Origin: Chlamydiota bacterium
GTDB lineage: Bacteria > Chlamydiota > Chlamydiia > Chlamydiales > Parachlamydiaceae
Length of the DNA: 64,000 nt
Direction: 5' to 3'
Assembly (NCBI GenBank): GCA_013287915.1
Contig: JABDCX010000007.1
Span: forward strand, 1 to 64,000
Below, in pieces: positions 8,023 to 15,702 of the stretch. The notes beneath the pieces are model-generated. The model searched no databases. It worked only from the letters and a program-made list of their open reading frames with translations, and was not told the origin of the DNA. How positions within the stretch are numbered: position 1 is the first letter of the stretch; every line of letters begins with the position of its first letter. The position numbers and the translations under genes are program-made.

Positions 8023-8044
8023 GGACATTCTAAAAGTATGTTAA
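8016..8044 (-). promoter_or_regulatory. candidate promoter of the type III PKS operon
   Basis: On the minus strand TTAACA (complement of 8039-8044) and TTATAT (complement of 8016-8021) are 17 bp apart, 50 bp upstream of the methyltransferase start. The -10 sits on the same bases as the -10 of the divergent uhpC promoter, so the two promoters would exclude each other. Inferred from sequence match only. Confidence 0.4.
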
Positions 8045-8057
8045 TAGGAGATCTTCT

Positions 8058-9425
8058 TTGAGCTTCAAAACTCTATTACAGGTTTTCTGCCAGCTCCCTT
8101 TTCTACCCGAAATTACTGACAAAGAGCATGTTGAAAAGGAATACACCTACTGGCGGCAGCGGATTTTTTACTCGATGCTCATCGGGTATGCCCTCTACTA
8201 TTTCACGCGGCGCAGCTTCACCTTTGCGATGCCAGGCTTGATTGCCGACCTCGGATTTGACAAGAGTCAACTGGGTATTCTGGGCAGCGTTCTATCGATT
8301 ACTTACGGACTTAGCAAATTCATCAGTGGGATGATGGCTGACCGCTCAAATCCCCGCTATTTCATGGCGCTCGGCCTCTTTTTAACGGGAATCTGCAATA
8401 TTTGCTTTGGATTGTCGAGTTCTTTAGGCCTCTTTATCGTCTTGTGGGGGGCCAATGGCCTTTTTCAAGGATTTGGCTGGCCAGCCTGTGCCCGCTCTTT
8501 GACCTACTGGTACTCCCAATCGGAGCGTGGGACTTGGTGGTCCTCTGTCAGCGTTGCCCATAATGTCGGGGCATTTATCACCCCGTGGGTCGTCGGCTTT
8601 TGTCTTGAATATTTCGGGTGGCGTGCGGGGATGTACATCCCTGGTATCGTTTGTTTGGGCGGAGCGGCATTCCTGGTCAATCGCCTTCGCGATACCCCCC
8701 AATCGATGGGATTACCTCCCATTGAAAAATACCGTGACGACTTCCCCACAAAAAAGAACACTCTCGACGAACCCAAACTCACGACGAAGCAGCATCTCGC
8801 TGGGATTGTCTCGAATAAGTACATTTGGCTCTTGGCGATCGCCTACCTCTTCATCTACGTTCTCCGCATGGGGATCGGCGATTGGACTGCCCTCTATCTC
8901 TACGAAGTGAAAGGGTATGGCTTGCTCGGTTCAGGTGGAACCTCTTCCCTTTTTGAAGCGGGTGGCTTTTGCGGCTGCCTCTTCGCTGGATGGTCCTCAG
9001 ACCGCCTCTTTCAAGCAAAACGGGGCCCCGTCTGCATCCTCTTTACATTTGGGATACTGTGCAGTGTTCTCCTCTTCTGGACTGTTCCTCCAGGCTATTA
9101 CGTCTTTGACTGGGTCTTGATCTTCTTGATGGGATTCACCGTCTTTGGTCCTCAAATGTTGATCGGGATGGCAGCTTCGGAATTGTGCCACAAGAGCTCC
9201 GCGGCAGCAGCAAACGGCTTTGTCGGGTGGGTTGCCTACATCGGTGCAGCGGCAGCTGGATGGCCAATGGGCCTCGTCATCGATACTGCGGGCTGGGGCG
9301 GCGCCTTTGTCGTCTTGGTCGCTTGCTCGGCAATTTGCCTAACGCTCTTGCTTCCGCTATGGAATGTCACCCGCGCCACTGTCGAAGCAAACGAGAAAAA
9401 ATTCGAACTCCGCACTTCTTCTTAA
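8058..9425 (+). CDS. uhpC: hexose-phosphate antiporter of the OPA family (UhpC type)
   Basis: 455 residues with about 12 membrane segments, typical of organophosphate:phosphate antiporters in the major facilitator superfamily. Recognisable stretches are ALYYFTRRSFTFAMP after the first helix, SKFISGMMADRSNPRYFM (loop 2-3) and GLFQGFGWPACARSLTYWY. In Chlamydia pneumoniae the UhpC homologue imports glucose 6-phosphate in exchange for phosphate, so uptake of host glucose 6-phosphate is the expected role. The start is a TTG at 8058 with AGGAG eight bases before it; no ATG or GTG fits better. The 3' end overlaps the convergent outer-membrane gene by 4 bp. Substrate is by family analogy. Confidence 0.88.
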   Translation: MSFKTLLQVFCQLPFLPEITDKEHVEKEYTYWRQRIFYSMLIGYALYYFTRRSFTFAMPGLIADLGFDKSQLGILGSVLSITYGLSKFISGMMADRSNPRYFMALGLFLTGICNICFGLSSSLGLFIVLWGANGLFQGFGWPACARSLTYWYSQSERGTWWSSVSVAHNVGAFITPWVVGFCLEYFGWRAGMYIPGIVCLGGAAFLVNRLRDTPQSMGLPPIEKYRDDFPTKKNTLDEPKLTTKQHLAGIVSNKYIWLLAIAYLFIYVLRMGIGDWTALYLYEVKGYGLLGSGGTSSLFEAGGFCGCLFAGWSSDRLFQAKRGPVCILFTFGILCSVLLFWTVPPGYYVFDWVLIFLMGFTVFGPQMLIGMAASELCHKSSAAAANGFVGWVAYIGAAAAGWPMGLVIDTAGWGGAFVVLVACSAICLTLLLPLWNVTRATVEANEKKFELRTSS

Positions 9426-10633
9426 AACTGGTAGGTGCAGTTGAATGCGTAAGCATTAAATCCATGCCCGCCAAATTTGTACGTAAAGCCTACAGAAAGA
9501 CAGTCGTACTCAAGGCAAGGATTCACGCCTGTTGTGATCAAAGAAATGCCTATCTCATCGTAATGGTTGATGAAAAGGCGATCGCCTGTAAAGCAACTAT
9601 CGACAAATGAAACGCTGAGATTGAGCGGACGATTTAGCACTTCATACCCACAACACGACGTGATGGACACTCCATTCTTATACACCCAGTTGTGCAAGTG
9701 ATAATTGAAATTGATCCCGGTCAACCACAAGTTTGTCGACGTGTAATAGCTGGCATAGTTGGTCATCGACAACACATAATCGCTCAGCTTGATGTGCACT
9801 TCACTGGTCGCTCCAGCCGCTGCAAAATTCCCTGCGGTGCACAAGTCAAGAGAGCCTCCCGATCCCAACCGGATGATGGGGGTCAATGACCAGAAATCTA
9901 AGATGGGCAGACGCAGGCCGATTCCTAAAGAACCAAACACAGAAGAGGAGCCATCGTTGCGATTGTACGTCAACGGCGCATCGATGATCAGCGCCCATCT
10001 GAGATCAGGAGAATAGGAATAGCGCAAAGGGAGCGTCACCATCGTGGTTTCATAGCCGCCAGGAAAAGCCCTTTCCGCCCAAAGACCAGCCTGGAACTGG
10101 TGCACAAGCGGCTGCGCATCCCAGCAGCTGGAGCATCCACTTAAAGGGGACAAACGCCCAAGTGCGTAATCGGCTTGCCCCATCTGGGCCATTAAACTGT
10201 TGGGGTTCCCCGCAATTGGATCGACAGGAGAATAGCGCGCATAGGCTTTCAACAAATTGTGGTGAGTCCCCGCTTCTTTCACATAATCCTTGAACAAGGC
10301 CAAACTCTCATCGCGCGTGGATCCCGTAAAACTCACGACCTGACCTGTCTGTTGCACAAAGACGACAAATGTCGTCGAATTTGCCGCAAATGAGCCAAGA
10401 GCATCGATTCCGCGCAAATTGATGTCAATTGCCGCGGGCGAAGTGGGAGTGTAGACGGGAATCAAGGCTTGAATCTCGGGCCCCTTCAGATCGCGGCTCA
10501 AATCCACGATGTTTGGCGCGCTTACCGATGCGCTCTCCGCGTCGACAAAAACCGTAGCGGAATATGGCTGTCGACCCTGAACAGAGGCGCACACACATAA
10601 CAAACACGCAAGAAAAAACCATTTGCCTTTCAT
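9422..10633 (-). CDS. predicted cysteine-rich beta-barrel outer-membrane protein
   Basis: 403 residues: a signal peptide (hydrophobic residues 5-18, VQG cleavage), a globular N-terminal third, then from about residue 170 alternating amphipathic strands ending in an aromatic C-terminus (NCTYQF). A final phenylalanine in an alternating strand is the usual signal for outer-membrane insertion. Cysteines are frequent for a barrel (CSSC, SCCGYE and several singles), as in chlamydial envelope proteins that are disulfide-cross-linked. I do not recognise a named family; a porin-like role or an adhesin is possible. It lies 93 bp downstream of the formylglycine-generating enzyme gene on the same strand. 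Confidence 0.7.
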   Translation of the reverse strand: MKGKWFFLACLLCVCASVQGRQPYSATVFVDAESASVSAPNIVDLSRDLKGPEIQALIPVYTPTSPAAIDINLRGIDALGSFAANSTTFVVFVQQTGQVVSFTGSTRDESLALFKDYVKEAGTHHNLLKAYARYSPVDPIAGNPNSLMAQMGQADYALGRLSPLSGCSSCWDAQPLVHQFQAGLWAERAFPGGYETTMVTLPLRYSYSPDLRWALIIDAPLTYNRNDGSSSVFGSLGIGLRLPILDFWSLTPIIRLGSGGSLDLCTAGNFAAAGATSEVHIKLSDYVLSMTNYASYYTSTNLWLTGINFNYHLHNWVYKNGVSITSCCGYEVLNRPLNLSVSFVDSCFTGDRLFINHYDEIGISLITTGVNPCLEYDCLSVGFTYKFGGHGFNAYAFNCTYQF

Positions 10634-10726
10634 CTAAAACTCCAGTTGCGAACCGATCACGCTACTGCGATATCCATTACCAGAGCTCAGAAAATTGCGC
10701 ACCATTAAAAATAGATCGACAAAGAC

Positions 10727-11749
10727 TCATTTGACGCAACGGAATCCCAAATGGTTGAGACCAGTATCTGGGCAGGTTTTCATCCGCGCTGTGATGCGAT
10801 ACCCTTTGCAATAGCTCTTATGGCACAAAAATGAGCCACCCCGATGCACATACTTTTCAGCATAGGGTTCATCGGGATCGTAGCTTTTTGAAGGGCCTTT
10901 TGGATTGATGGAGAGCCCTTTTTGAGCTTCTTCCTTGTAATAAGAAACATGGTACCTGTCAGCACACCACTGCCACACATTGCCCGCCATGTCGTAAAGA
11001 CCATAAGGGTTTGGCTTAAACGTTTTAACTGGGGTCGTTCCCATGTTGCCATCTTTTTTTGTGGTCGAATAAGGAAACTGCCCCTGCCAAATATTTGCTT
11101 GAGGCTCCTCTTCTGAAAACTCCTCGCTCCCCCACGTGTAGGGCACATCTTTTTGCCCTCCGTATGCGGCAAATTCCCACTCCGCCTCTGTAGGAAGTCG
11201 TTTGCCTGCCCATTGTGCATACGCAACAGCATCAAAATAGGAGACGTGCACAACGGGATGATCCTCCTTTCCGACAATCGAACTGTCAGGACCAAGGGGA
11301 TGTTTCCAGTTGGCACCCGGTTTCCAATCCCACCAGATGAAATGGTTGCTCAAGGGAACAGGGCCTTTCGAAGGTTGGAACACTAAAGAAGCTGGCACAA
11401 GCAATTCAGGAGCCGGCGGCGGCGTTCCTGGCGGCACCTGCGCCATGATCTCTTCAAGAGTAGGGGCTTTTTCGGCTATCGTCACATAACCCGTCGCAGC
11501 GACGAAAGCTTGAAATTGGCGGTTTGTTACGGGTGTGGCGTCCATCCAGAACCCATCCACCTTGACGCGATGGACGGGCCGCTCGTCTGGTTTGGCTTCC
11601 GGGCTTTCCGACCCCATCGTAAATTCTCCCCCAGGAATCCACACCATCCCTTCGGGAGGCGCAGGAGGAGAGAGATTAAATCTGTCAGGAAGTTGGGAAC
11701 AACAACACGTGGCAGCTAAAAGAATCTGGAATGCTAAAGTGATCATCAT
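10727..11749 (-). CDS. formylglycine-generating enzyme (sulfatase-modifying factor)
   Basis: 340 residues with an N-terminal export signal (LAFQILLAATCCCS) and a complete FGE-sulfatase domain: MVWIPGGEFTMGS (about 35-47), LPTEAEWEFAA (185-195), YGLYDMAGNVWQWC (249-262), and a C-terminus with GGSFLCHKSYCKGYR and GLNHLGFRC. The pair Cys309/Cys314 in C-HKSY-C corresponds to Cys336/Cys341 of human SUMF1, the copper-binding active-site pair. Most bacterial relatives of this fold lack it, so this appears to be a true FGE that oxidises a sulfatase cysteine to formylglycine. Export is unusual for bacterial FGEs. No sulfatase is in the window, so the client lies elsewhere or is a host protein. It follows the HlyIII gene by 4 bp. 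Confidence 0.88.
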   Translation of the reverse strand: MMITLAFQILLAATCCCSQLPDRFNLSPPAPPEGMVWIPGGEFTMGSESPEAKPDERPVHRVKVDGFWMDATPVTNRQFQAFVAATGYVTIAEKAPTLEEIMAQVPPGTPPPAPELLVPASLVFQPSKGPVPLSNHFIWWDWKPGANWKHPLGPDSSIVGKEDHPVVHVSYFDAVAYAQWAGKRLPTEAEWEFAAYGGQKDVPYTWGSEEFSEEEPQANIWQGQFPYSTTKKDGNMGTTPVKTFKPNPYGLYDMAGNVWQWCADRYHVSYYKEEAQKGLSINPKGPSKSYDPDEPYAEKYVHRGGSFLCHKSYCKGYRITARMKTCPDTGLNHLGFRCVK

Positions 11750-11753
11750 GTTT

Positions 11754-12401
11754 TTAAATCAGCAAAAGGACTGCGCCATAGTGGCAGCCACTGCCGCCCA
11801 TCACGAAAAGATGCCAAATCGCATGATTGAATGGAAGGCTTCTCCATAAAAAGAATACAATCCCAAGGCTGTACGAAATCCCGCCAGAAACCAAGAGCGC
11901 TAGTGGAAAAAAGGTTAACTTTGCCGATAGAATAGGCCAACTAAAAACAACCATCCACCCCATCAACAAATAGGCAATCACGGAGAGCGTTTGAAATCTA
12001 TTGAATGCAAACACCTTAAATAAAATCCCTATCGCCGCCAAACCCCACTCGATGGTGAGAAGGAGCGCTCCATTCGTATCGCGCAAAGGGCCAAGCGTGA
12101 AGGGGGTATACGATCCCGCGATCAACAGATAGATGCACGCATGGTCAATGACCCTGAGCTTCCCTTTCCTATCAAGAGCCTTGCAACCATGGTAAAACGT
12201 GGAAGCGACATAGAGCAAAACGAGGGTAATCCCATACACAGAAAAGCTGATCACCGACCAGAGATCTCCATACCAGATGCTATACACAACTAAAACAGGA
12301 AATCCGAGCAAACTTAAGACAAGCCCGATGACATGCGTCCAGTGGTTCACGCGCTCCTCTTTCCAGGTCTCTCCCGATACGGGGCATTTGTCTGCTGTCA
12401 T
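11754..12401 (-). CDS. HlyIII/PAQR-family membrane protein
   Basis: 215 residues, about seven membrane helices. The family's conserved polar residues are present: E (KEERVNHWTH), STFYH after the second helix, DHACIYLLIAGSYTPF in the middle, and the C-terminal H-AIWH-LFVMGGS-H pattern. PAQR/HlyIII proteins carry a zinc-dependent ceramidase-like site and are annotated as haemolysin III; the bacterial function is not settled. It is the first gene of a same-strand pair with the FGE gene (4 bp gap), so co-transcription is likely. The start at 12401 is the first ATG before the membrane region. Confidence 0.9.
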   Translation of the reverse strand: MTADKCPVSGETWKEERVNHWTHVIGLVLSLLGFPVLVVYSIWYGDLWSVISFSVYGITLVLLYVASTFYHGCKALDRKGKLRVIDHACIYLLIAGSYTPFTLGPLRDTNGALLLTIEWGLAAIGILFKVFAFNRFQTLSVIAYLLMGWMVVFSWPILSAKLTFFPLALLVSGGISYSLGIVFFLWRSLPFNHAIWHLFVMGGSGCHYGAVLLLI

Positions 12402-12450
12402 ACCCGGGATTATAGGGGAGAATGAATTTCAAACATAGGAGAAGAGAAAC

Positions 12451-12479
12451 TTGACTTAATGTTCGCAATTATGTATACT
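12451..12479 (+). promoter_or_regulatory. near-consensus sigma70-type promoter of the toxin-antitoxin pair
   Basis: TTGACT (12451-12456) and TATACT (12474-12479) are separated by exactly 17 bp, followed by an AAGGAGG-like site at 12490-12496 and the ATG at 12503. The leader is short (about 18 bases), as is common for autoregulated antitoxin genes. Confidence 0.75.
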
Positions 12480-12502
12480 AAAAAGTAACAAGGAGGATTG
12501 AA

Positions 12503-12748
12503 ATGGCACAAACTGCAAGAATTTCTTCTAGAAGCGACGAGATCATTCAAGAAATGAACGCATTAACCGGAAAGAGCAAGGTCGAAATTATTGAATCAGC
12601 GCTAGAAAGCTACCGCCATCACGAGCGTATGGCTCTGTTTAACAAAGGGTATCAGACCCTCTCGAAAGATAAAAAATTATGGATAGAAGAGCTAAAAGAG
12701 CGTAAAGAATTAGAGGGGACTTTGACTGATGGTCTTGACGAAGATTAA
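12503..12748 (+). CDS. antitoxin of a MazEF/PemIK-type pair
   Basis: 81 residues. The N-terminal half (ARISSRSDEIIQEMNALTGKSKVEIIESALESY) has the pattern of a ribbon-helix-helix DNA-binding domain: a short beta strand, then two helices separated by a Gly-Lys-Ser turn. The C-terminal half is charged and would wrap the toxin. The gene overlaps the downstream toxin gene by 20 bp, which keeps synthesis coupled. It likely represses its own strong promoter at 12451-12479. The family inference rests on context and fold pattern. Confidence 0.82.
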   Translation: MAQTARISSRSDEIIQEMNALTGKSKVEIIESALESYRHHERMALFNKGYQTLSKDKKLWIEELKERKELEGTLTDGLDED

Positions 12749-13106
12749 TCCCCAGCAGGGAGAAATATGGCTATTCGATCCCGATCCTGTTAAAGGGACT
12801 GAGATTGGTAAAAAAATCCGCCCTGCATTGATCATTTCATGTGATGAACTTAATTCTGGACGTTCAGGGTTGGTCATTGCGATTCCTTTGACCAGCAAAT
12901 ACAAAGGAATAGCTTCCCATGTAAAATTAGAGCCTCCCGAAGGCGGGGTGTCCGTACAGAGTTTTGTCGTTTGTGAACAAATCAGATCAATTACAAAAGA
13001 AAGACTGATAAAAAGAATGGGAAAAATAAAGAATCCTTCCATTTTACGAGAAATTCACTCATGGATTATGGATTTAATTTGGCTAGAGGATAGCCACAGA
13101 GCATAA
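12729..13106 (+). CDS. MazF/PemK-family endoribonuclease toxin
   Basis: 125 residues matching the MazF/PemK/CcdB-like barrel: INPQQGEIWLFDPDPVKGTEIGKKIRPALIIS at the N-terminus, with the conserved G-E-I-W and RPA-(L/V)-(I/V)-(I/V)S segments, then VIAIPLTSK and the VVCEQIRSI strand that carries the active-site region. Family members cleave mRNA at short sequences and arrest translation when the antitoxin is lost. The gene begins inside the antitoxin gene. Toxin-antitoxin pairs are sparse in pathogenic Chlamydia but known in environmental relatives. Confidence 0.88.
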   Translation: MVLTKINPQQGEIWLFDPDPVKGTEIGKKIRPALIISCDELNSGRSGLVIAIPLTSKYKGIASHVKLEPPEGGVSVQSFVVCEQIRSITKERLIKRMGKIKNPSILREIHSWIMDLIWLEDSHRA

Positions 13107-13304
13107 ACCCGTAGTGAGGGATGTTCGATTGCTCCAGCTACGGCTGCAGCTTTGACGCAACCCTATTAAATTTGTCCCAACTCCAGACCACAGTCTTGCA
13201 GCAACAACAATCGGCAGATTTTCGATAGACGCATATTGGAATTTGAAATATAAAGTTTGATTTATCGCCTTGGATAAAGGCGGCAAGAGGACCTGGAGGG
13301 GATG

Positions 13305-14978
13305 ATGACGGGGTTTTTAAGGGCGATGTTGGCTGTGGGGTGCATGCTGGCCCATGCGAGCGGGTGTGCACAAGATCAGTTCTTGGAATTTTACGGAGAT
13401 TTTTTGTGTGAAGAAAAAGAGGTTCTCTCGGCTGTTGGCTTAAGCTCCCCTTGCACGTGCGCGGGGTGTGGGTCGATCCCTTATCCATCGAATACAGGCT
13501 ACACCACTCCAGACCCAATTATAGACTCCCCTCAAGTGTGGAGCTTTGTCAGCGAACCGGATCTGCATCCGATGAAAATCCACGTAAACGTATTTGACAC
13601 GACAAAAACATCCCCAGAGCTCATCCTCTTGGCTCCCTACGGCTTTTCTGCCGACGCGACTTACGGCCAAGCAGGTTCTCTTATTTTGGATAATGGCGGC
13701 ACCCCATTTTGGTTTCGCCCAACGGGCAGTCCAAATTTGATGAACACCGATTTTCGGGTGCAAACTTTCAATGGCAACCCTGTTCTGACCTTTTGGCAAG
13801 GGACTCTAGCTTCTCCGCCTGCGTACACAAATGCTCCTGGGGGCTCGTCAGAACCAGGCTCTTGCTACTACATCTTCGATGAGACGTATGCCTTGATCAA
13901 AACTGTCCAAGCGCAAATGGGGTTTACCTCTGATATTCACGAATTTCTTTTGACGCCAAACAATACAGCCTTGCTTCTCTCCACAAAAACGATCCCCATG
14001 GATTTAACCCCTTACGGAGGGCCTCAAAACGGCTATATACAAGATTTTGCGATCCAAGAAATCGACCTTCTCACAAATGAGTTGCTCTTCTTTTGGGACG
14101 CTTTCCACCACATTCCCCTCACAGAGTCGTACGAACCAGCTTCGAGCGCTATATCTAGCGGAAACATTTGGGACGTCTACCATTTAAACTCGATTGGCCT
14201 CACAGATAGCGTAGATGATATTATTCTCTCCAGCCGCAGCACCTGGACCATTTATAGAATCAATAAACCCACAGGCAATATCGTCTGGAGGCTGGGAGGA
14301 AAGAGTTCAGATTTTACGATTGCAAGCGGAGGCACCTTTTCATGGCAGCACGATGCTAGATTCCTGCCAAACAACTTGATCAGCCTCTTTGATGACAATT
14401 CCGACCAATCAAATGTTCCTGGCACCCCTTCACACGGTTTGATCCTGCAACTAGACCTCAATACGATGAATGCAAGCGTCTATCGCACCTATTTTCACAA
14501 CCCCAACATCGTCGTTGGCTCACAAGGCAATGTGGAAAGCTTGCCGAACGGAAATAAATTCGTAGGATGGGGGCAATCGCAATACTATTCAGAATTCTTA
14601 GATGCCGGAAATACCGAGGGAACTCCCGCAACTAACCTCATTTACGATGCTGAAATGCCGAGCAATAACTACACCTACCGAGCCTATCGACATAGCTGGG
14701 TCGGCACGCCCTTTTATCCTCCAAGCGTTGCAGTCACGTCGTCAGGGGGTCAAACGACCGTTTACGCCTCGTGGAATGGCTCAACCAAAACAACGCAGTG
14801 GCAAATCTTTGCAGGCTCTAAATCTAAAAAGTTAGCGTTAGTTGCAACAGTGCCTAAGTCCGGCTTTGAGACGAGCGTCATAATCAGCCAAACAGGCCCC
14901 TACTTTCAGGTAAAAGCGCTCAATGCCGCCGGGCAAGTGATCGGAAAATCCAAAATCATCAAACTAGGTGATGATTGA
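13305..14978 (+). CDS. arylsulfotransferase-like (ASST superfamily) lipoprotein
   Basis: 557 residues. The signal region ends in HASGC, a plausible lipobox, so the protein is probably an envelope lipoprotein. The body matches Arylsulfotran_2/ASST beta-propeller proteins: LILDNGGTPFWFRP, ADATYGQAGS, DIHEFLLTPNNTALLL, IQEIDLLTNELLFFWDAFHHIPL, NKPTGNIVWRLGGKSSDF, FSWQHDARFLPNNLISLFDD and NPNIVVGSQGNVESLPNGN. The histidine-bearing segments (DIHEF, WQHDARF) correspond to propeller positions that hold the active-site histidines in ASSTs. A C-terminal domain (about 470-557) has a fibronectin-III-like strand pattern. ASSTs transfer sulfate between phenolic compounds in the periplasm without PAPS. ATG 13305 is preferred to 13302 for spacing from GGAGGGG. 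Confidence 0.8.
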   Translation: MTGFLRAMLAVGCMLAHASGCAQDQFLEFYGDFLCEEKEVLSAVGLSSPCTCAGCGSIPYPSNTGYTTPDPIIDSPQVWSFVSEPDLHPMKIHVNVFDTTKTSPELILLAPYGFSADATYGQAGSLILDNGGTPFWFRPTGSPNLMNTDFRVQTFNGNPVLTFWQGTLASPPAYTNAPGGSSEPGSCYYIFDETYALIKTVQAQMGFTSDIHEFLLTPNNTALLLSTKTIPMDLTPYGGPQNGYIQDFAIQEIDLLTNELLFFWDAFHHIPLTESYEPASSAISSGNIWDVYHLNSIGLTDSVDDIILSSRSTWTIYRINKPTGNIVWRLGGKSSDFTIASGGTFSWQHDARFLPNNLISLFDDNSDQSNVPGTPSHGLILQLDLNTMNASVYRTYFHNPNIVVGSQGNVESLPNGNKFVGWGQSQYYSEFLDAGNTEGTPATNLIYDAEMPSNNYTYRAYRHSWVGTPFYPPSVAVTSSGGQTTVYASWNGSTKTTQWQIFAGSKSKKLALVATVPKSGFETSVIISQTGPYFQVKALNAAGQVIGKSKIIKLGDD

Positions 14979-14986
14979 GTTATTAT

Positions 14987-15673
14987 TTACTTGATCTCAG
15001 GAAAGTCGCTGGGTTGCCAGAAGAAGACCCGGGTCTGATAAGCAGGCCACAAGGCACTTTCGATGGCATTCAGAAAGCCAACAGTCTCAAACCCATTTTT
15101 CGAGAAAAACGCACAAGAGGCTTTATTCAGCACGGGCTGCGTCAACACGGCTGCCACAAGTCCATCAGGAGACACGAGTTTGGCAACTTCTAGGAGTGTA
15201 GAACCAATCCCCTTCTGAACGCAATTGTTCCTGACGGCAATCTGTTCGATATATCTCACCTGATTGACATTGAGATACTCCTCAAATAAGGGCAAATTGA
15301 CCAGGGGAGCAAAGGTGCGTATCGGCGAGTCGACATAGAGTGTGAAAAACTCGCTAATCTCAGTTAGAATGATATACCCTGCTATTTCTCCTTTGTCCTC
15401 CATCCACAAGATTTGCGCTGTGCTGTTGTCAAGAAGGCTTCGGACAAACTCCGGTTTCATCCGCACAAATAAAAAGCCATTTTGAATCTTGTCTTGAGGA
15501 GCGGCTGTATGCAAATCGATCTGCCAGCCATTTTGCAGTTCTAAAAGATGGGAAATGACCTCATCCTTATTTGGACTGTATTTGTCGGTGACATGAATCG
15601 TGGAACCATCCACTTGCGACATACAGACGAGCAACAAAAGTGCTGCTCGACAAAAAGCTTGAAAGAACGCCAT
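14987..15673 (-). CDS. exported GNAT-family acetyltransferase-like protein
   Basis: 228 residues from the ATG at 15673, which has GAGGAG seven bases upstream. An in-frame start 19 codons further up (15730) would bury the signal peptide. Residues 1-23 form a signal peptide (AALLLLVCMSQVDGS). The C-terminal half is a GNAT domain: IEQIAVRNNCVQKGIGSTLLEVA contains the acetyl-CoA pyrophosphate loop Q-x-G-I-G, and CAFFSKNGFETVGF is the usual final helix-strand. GNATs need cytoplasmic acetyl-CoA, so an exported one suggests secretion into host cells, where acetyl-CoA is available. That is inference. It is convergent with the arylsulfotransferase gene (8 bp apart) and follows a hypothetical membrane gene. 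Confidence 0.75.
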   Translation of the reverse strand: MAFFQAFCRAALLLLVCMSQVDGSTIHVTDKYSPNKDEVISHLLELQNGWQIDLHTAAPQDKIQNGFLFVRMKPEFVRSLLDNSTAQILWMEDKGEIAGYIILTEISEFFTLYVDSPIRTFAPLVNLPLFEEYLNVNQVRYIEQIAVRNNCVQKGIGSTLLEVAKLVSPDGLVAAVLTQPVLNKASCAFFSKNGFETVGFLNAIESALWPAYQTRVFFWQPSDFPEIK

Positions 15674-15702
15674 GATCTGCTCCTCTTGAATAAAGAGGCC
15701 TA

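Noticed and set aside
13107-13304. Minus-strand frame between the toxin gene and the arylsulfotransferase gene
   Set aside because: It overlaps the 5' part of the ASST gene and carries no start signal or recognisable motif.
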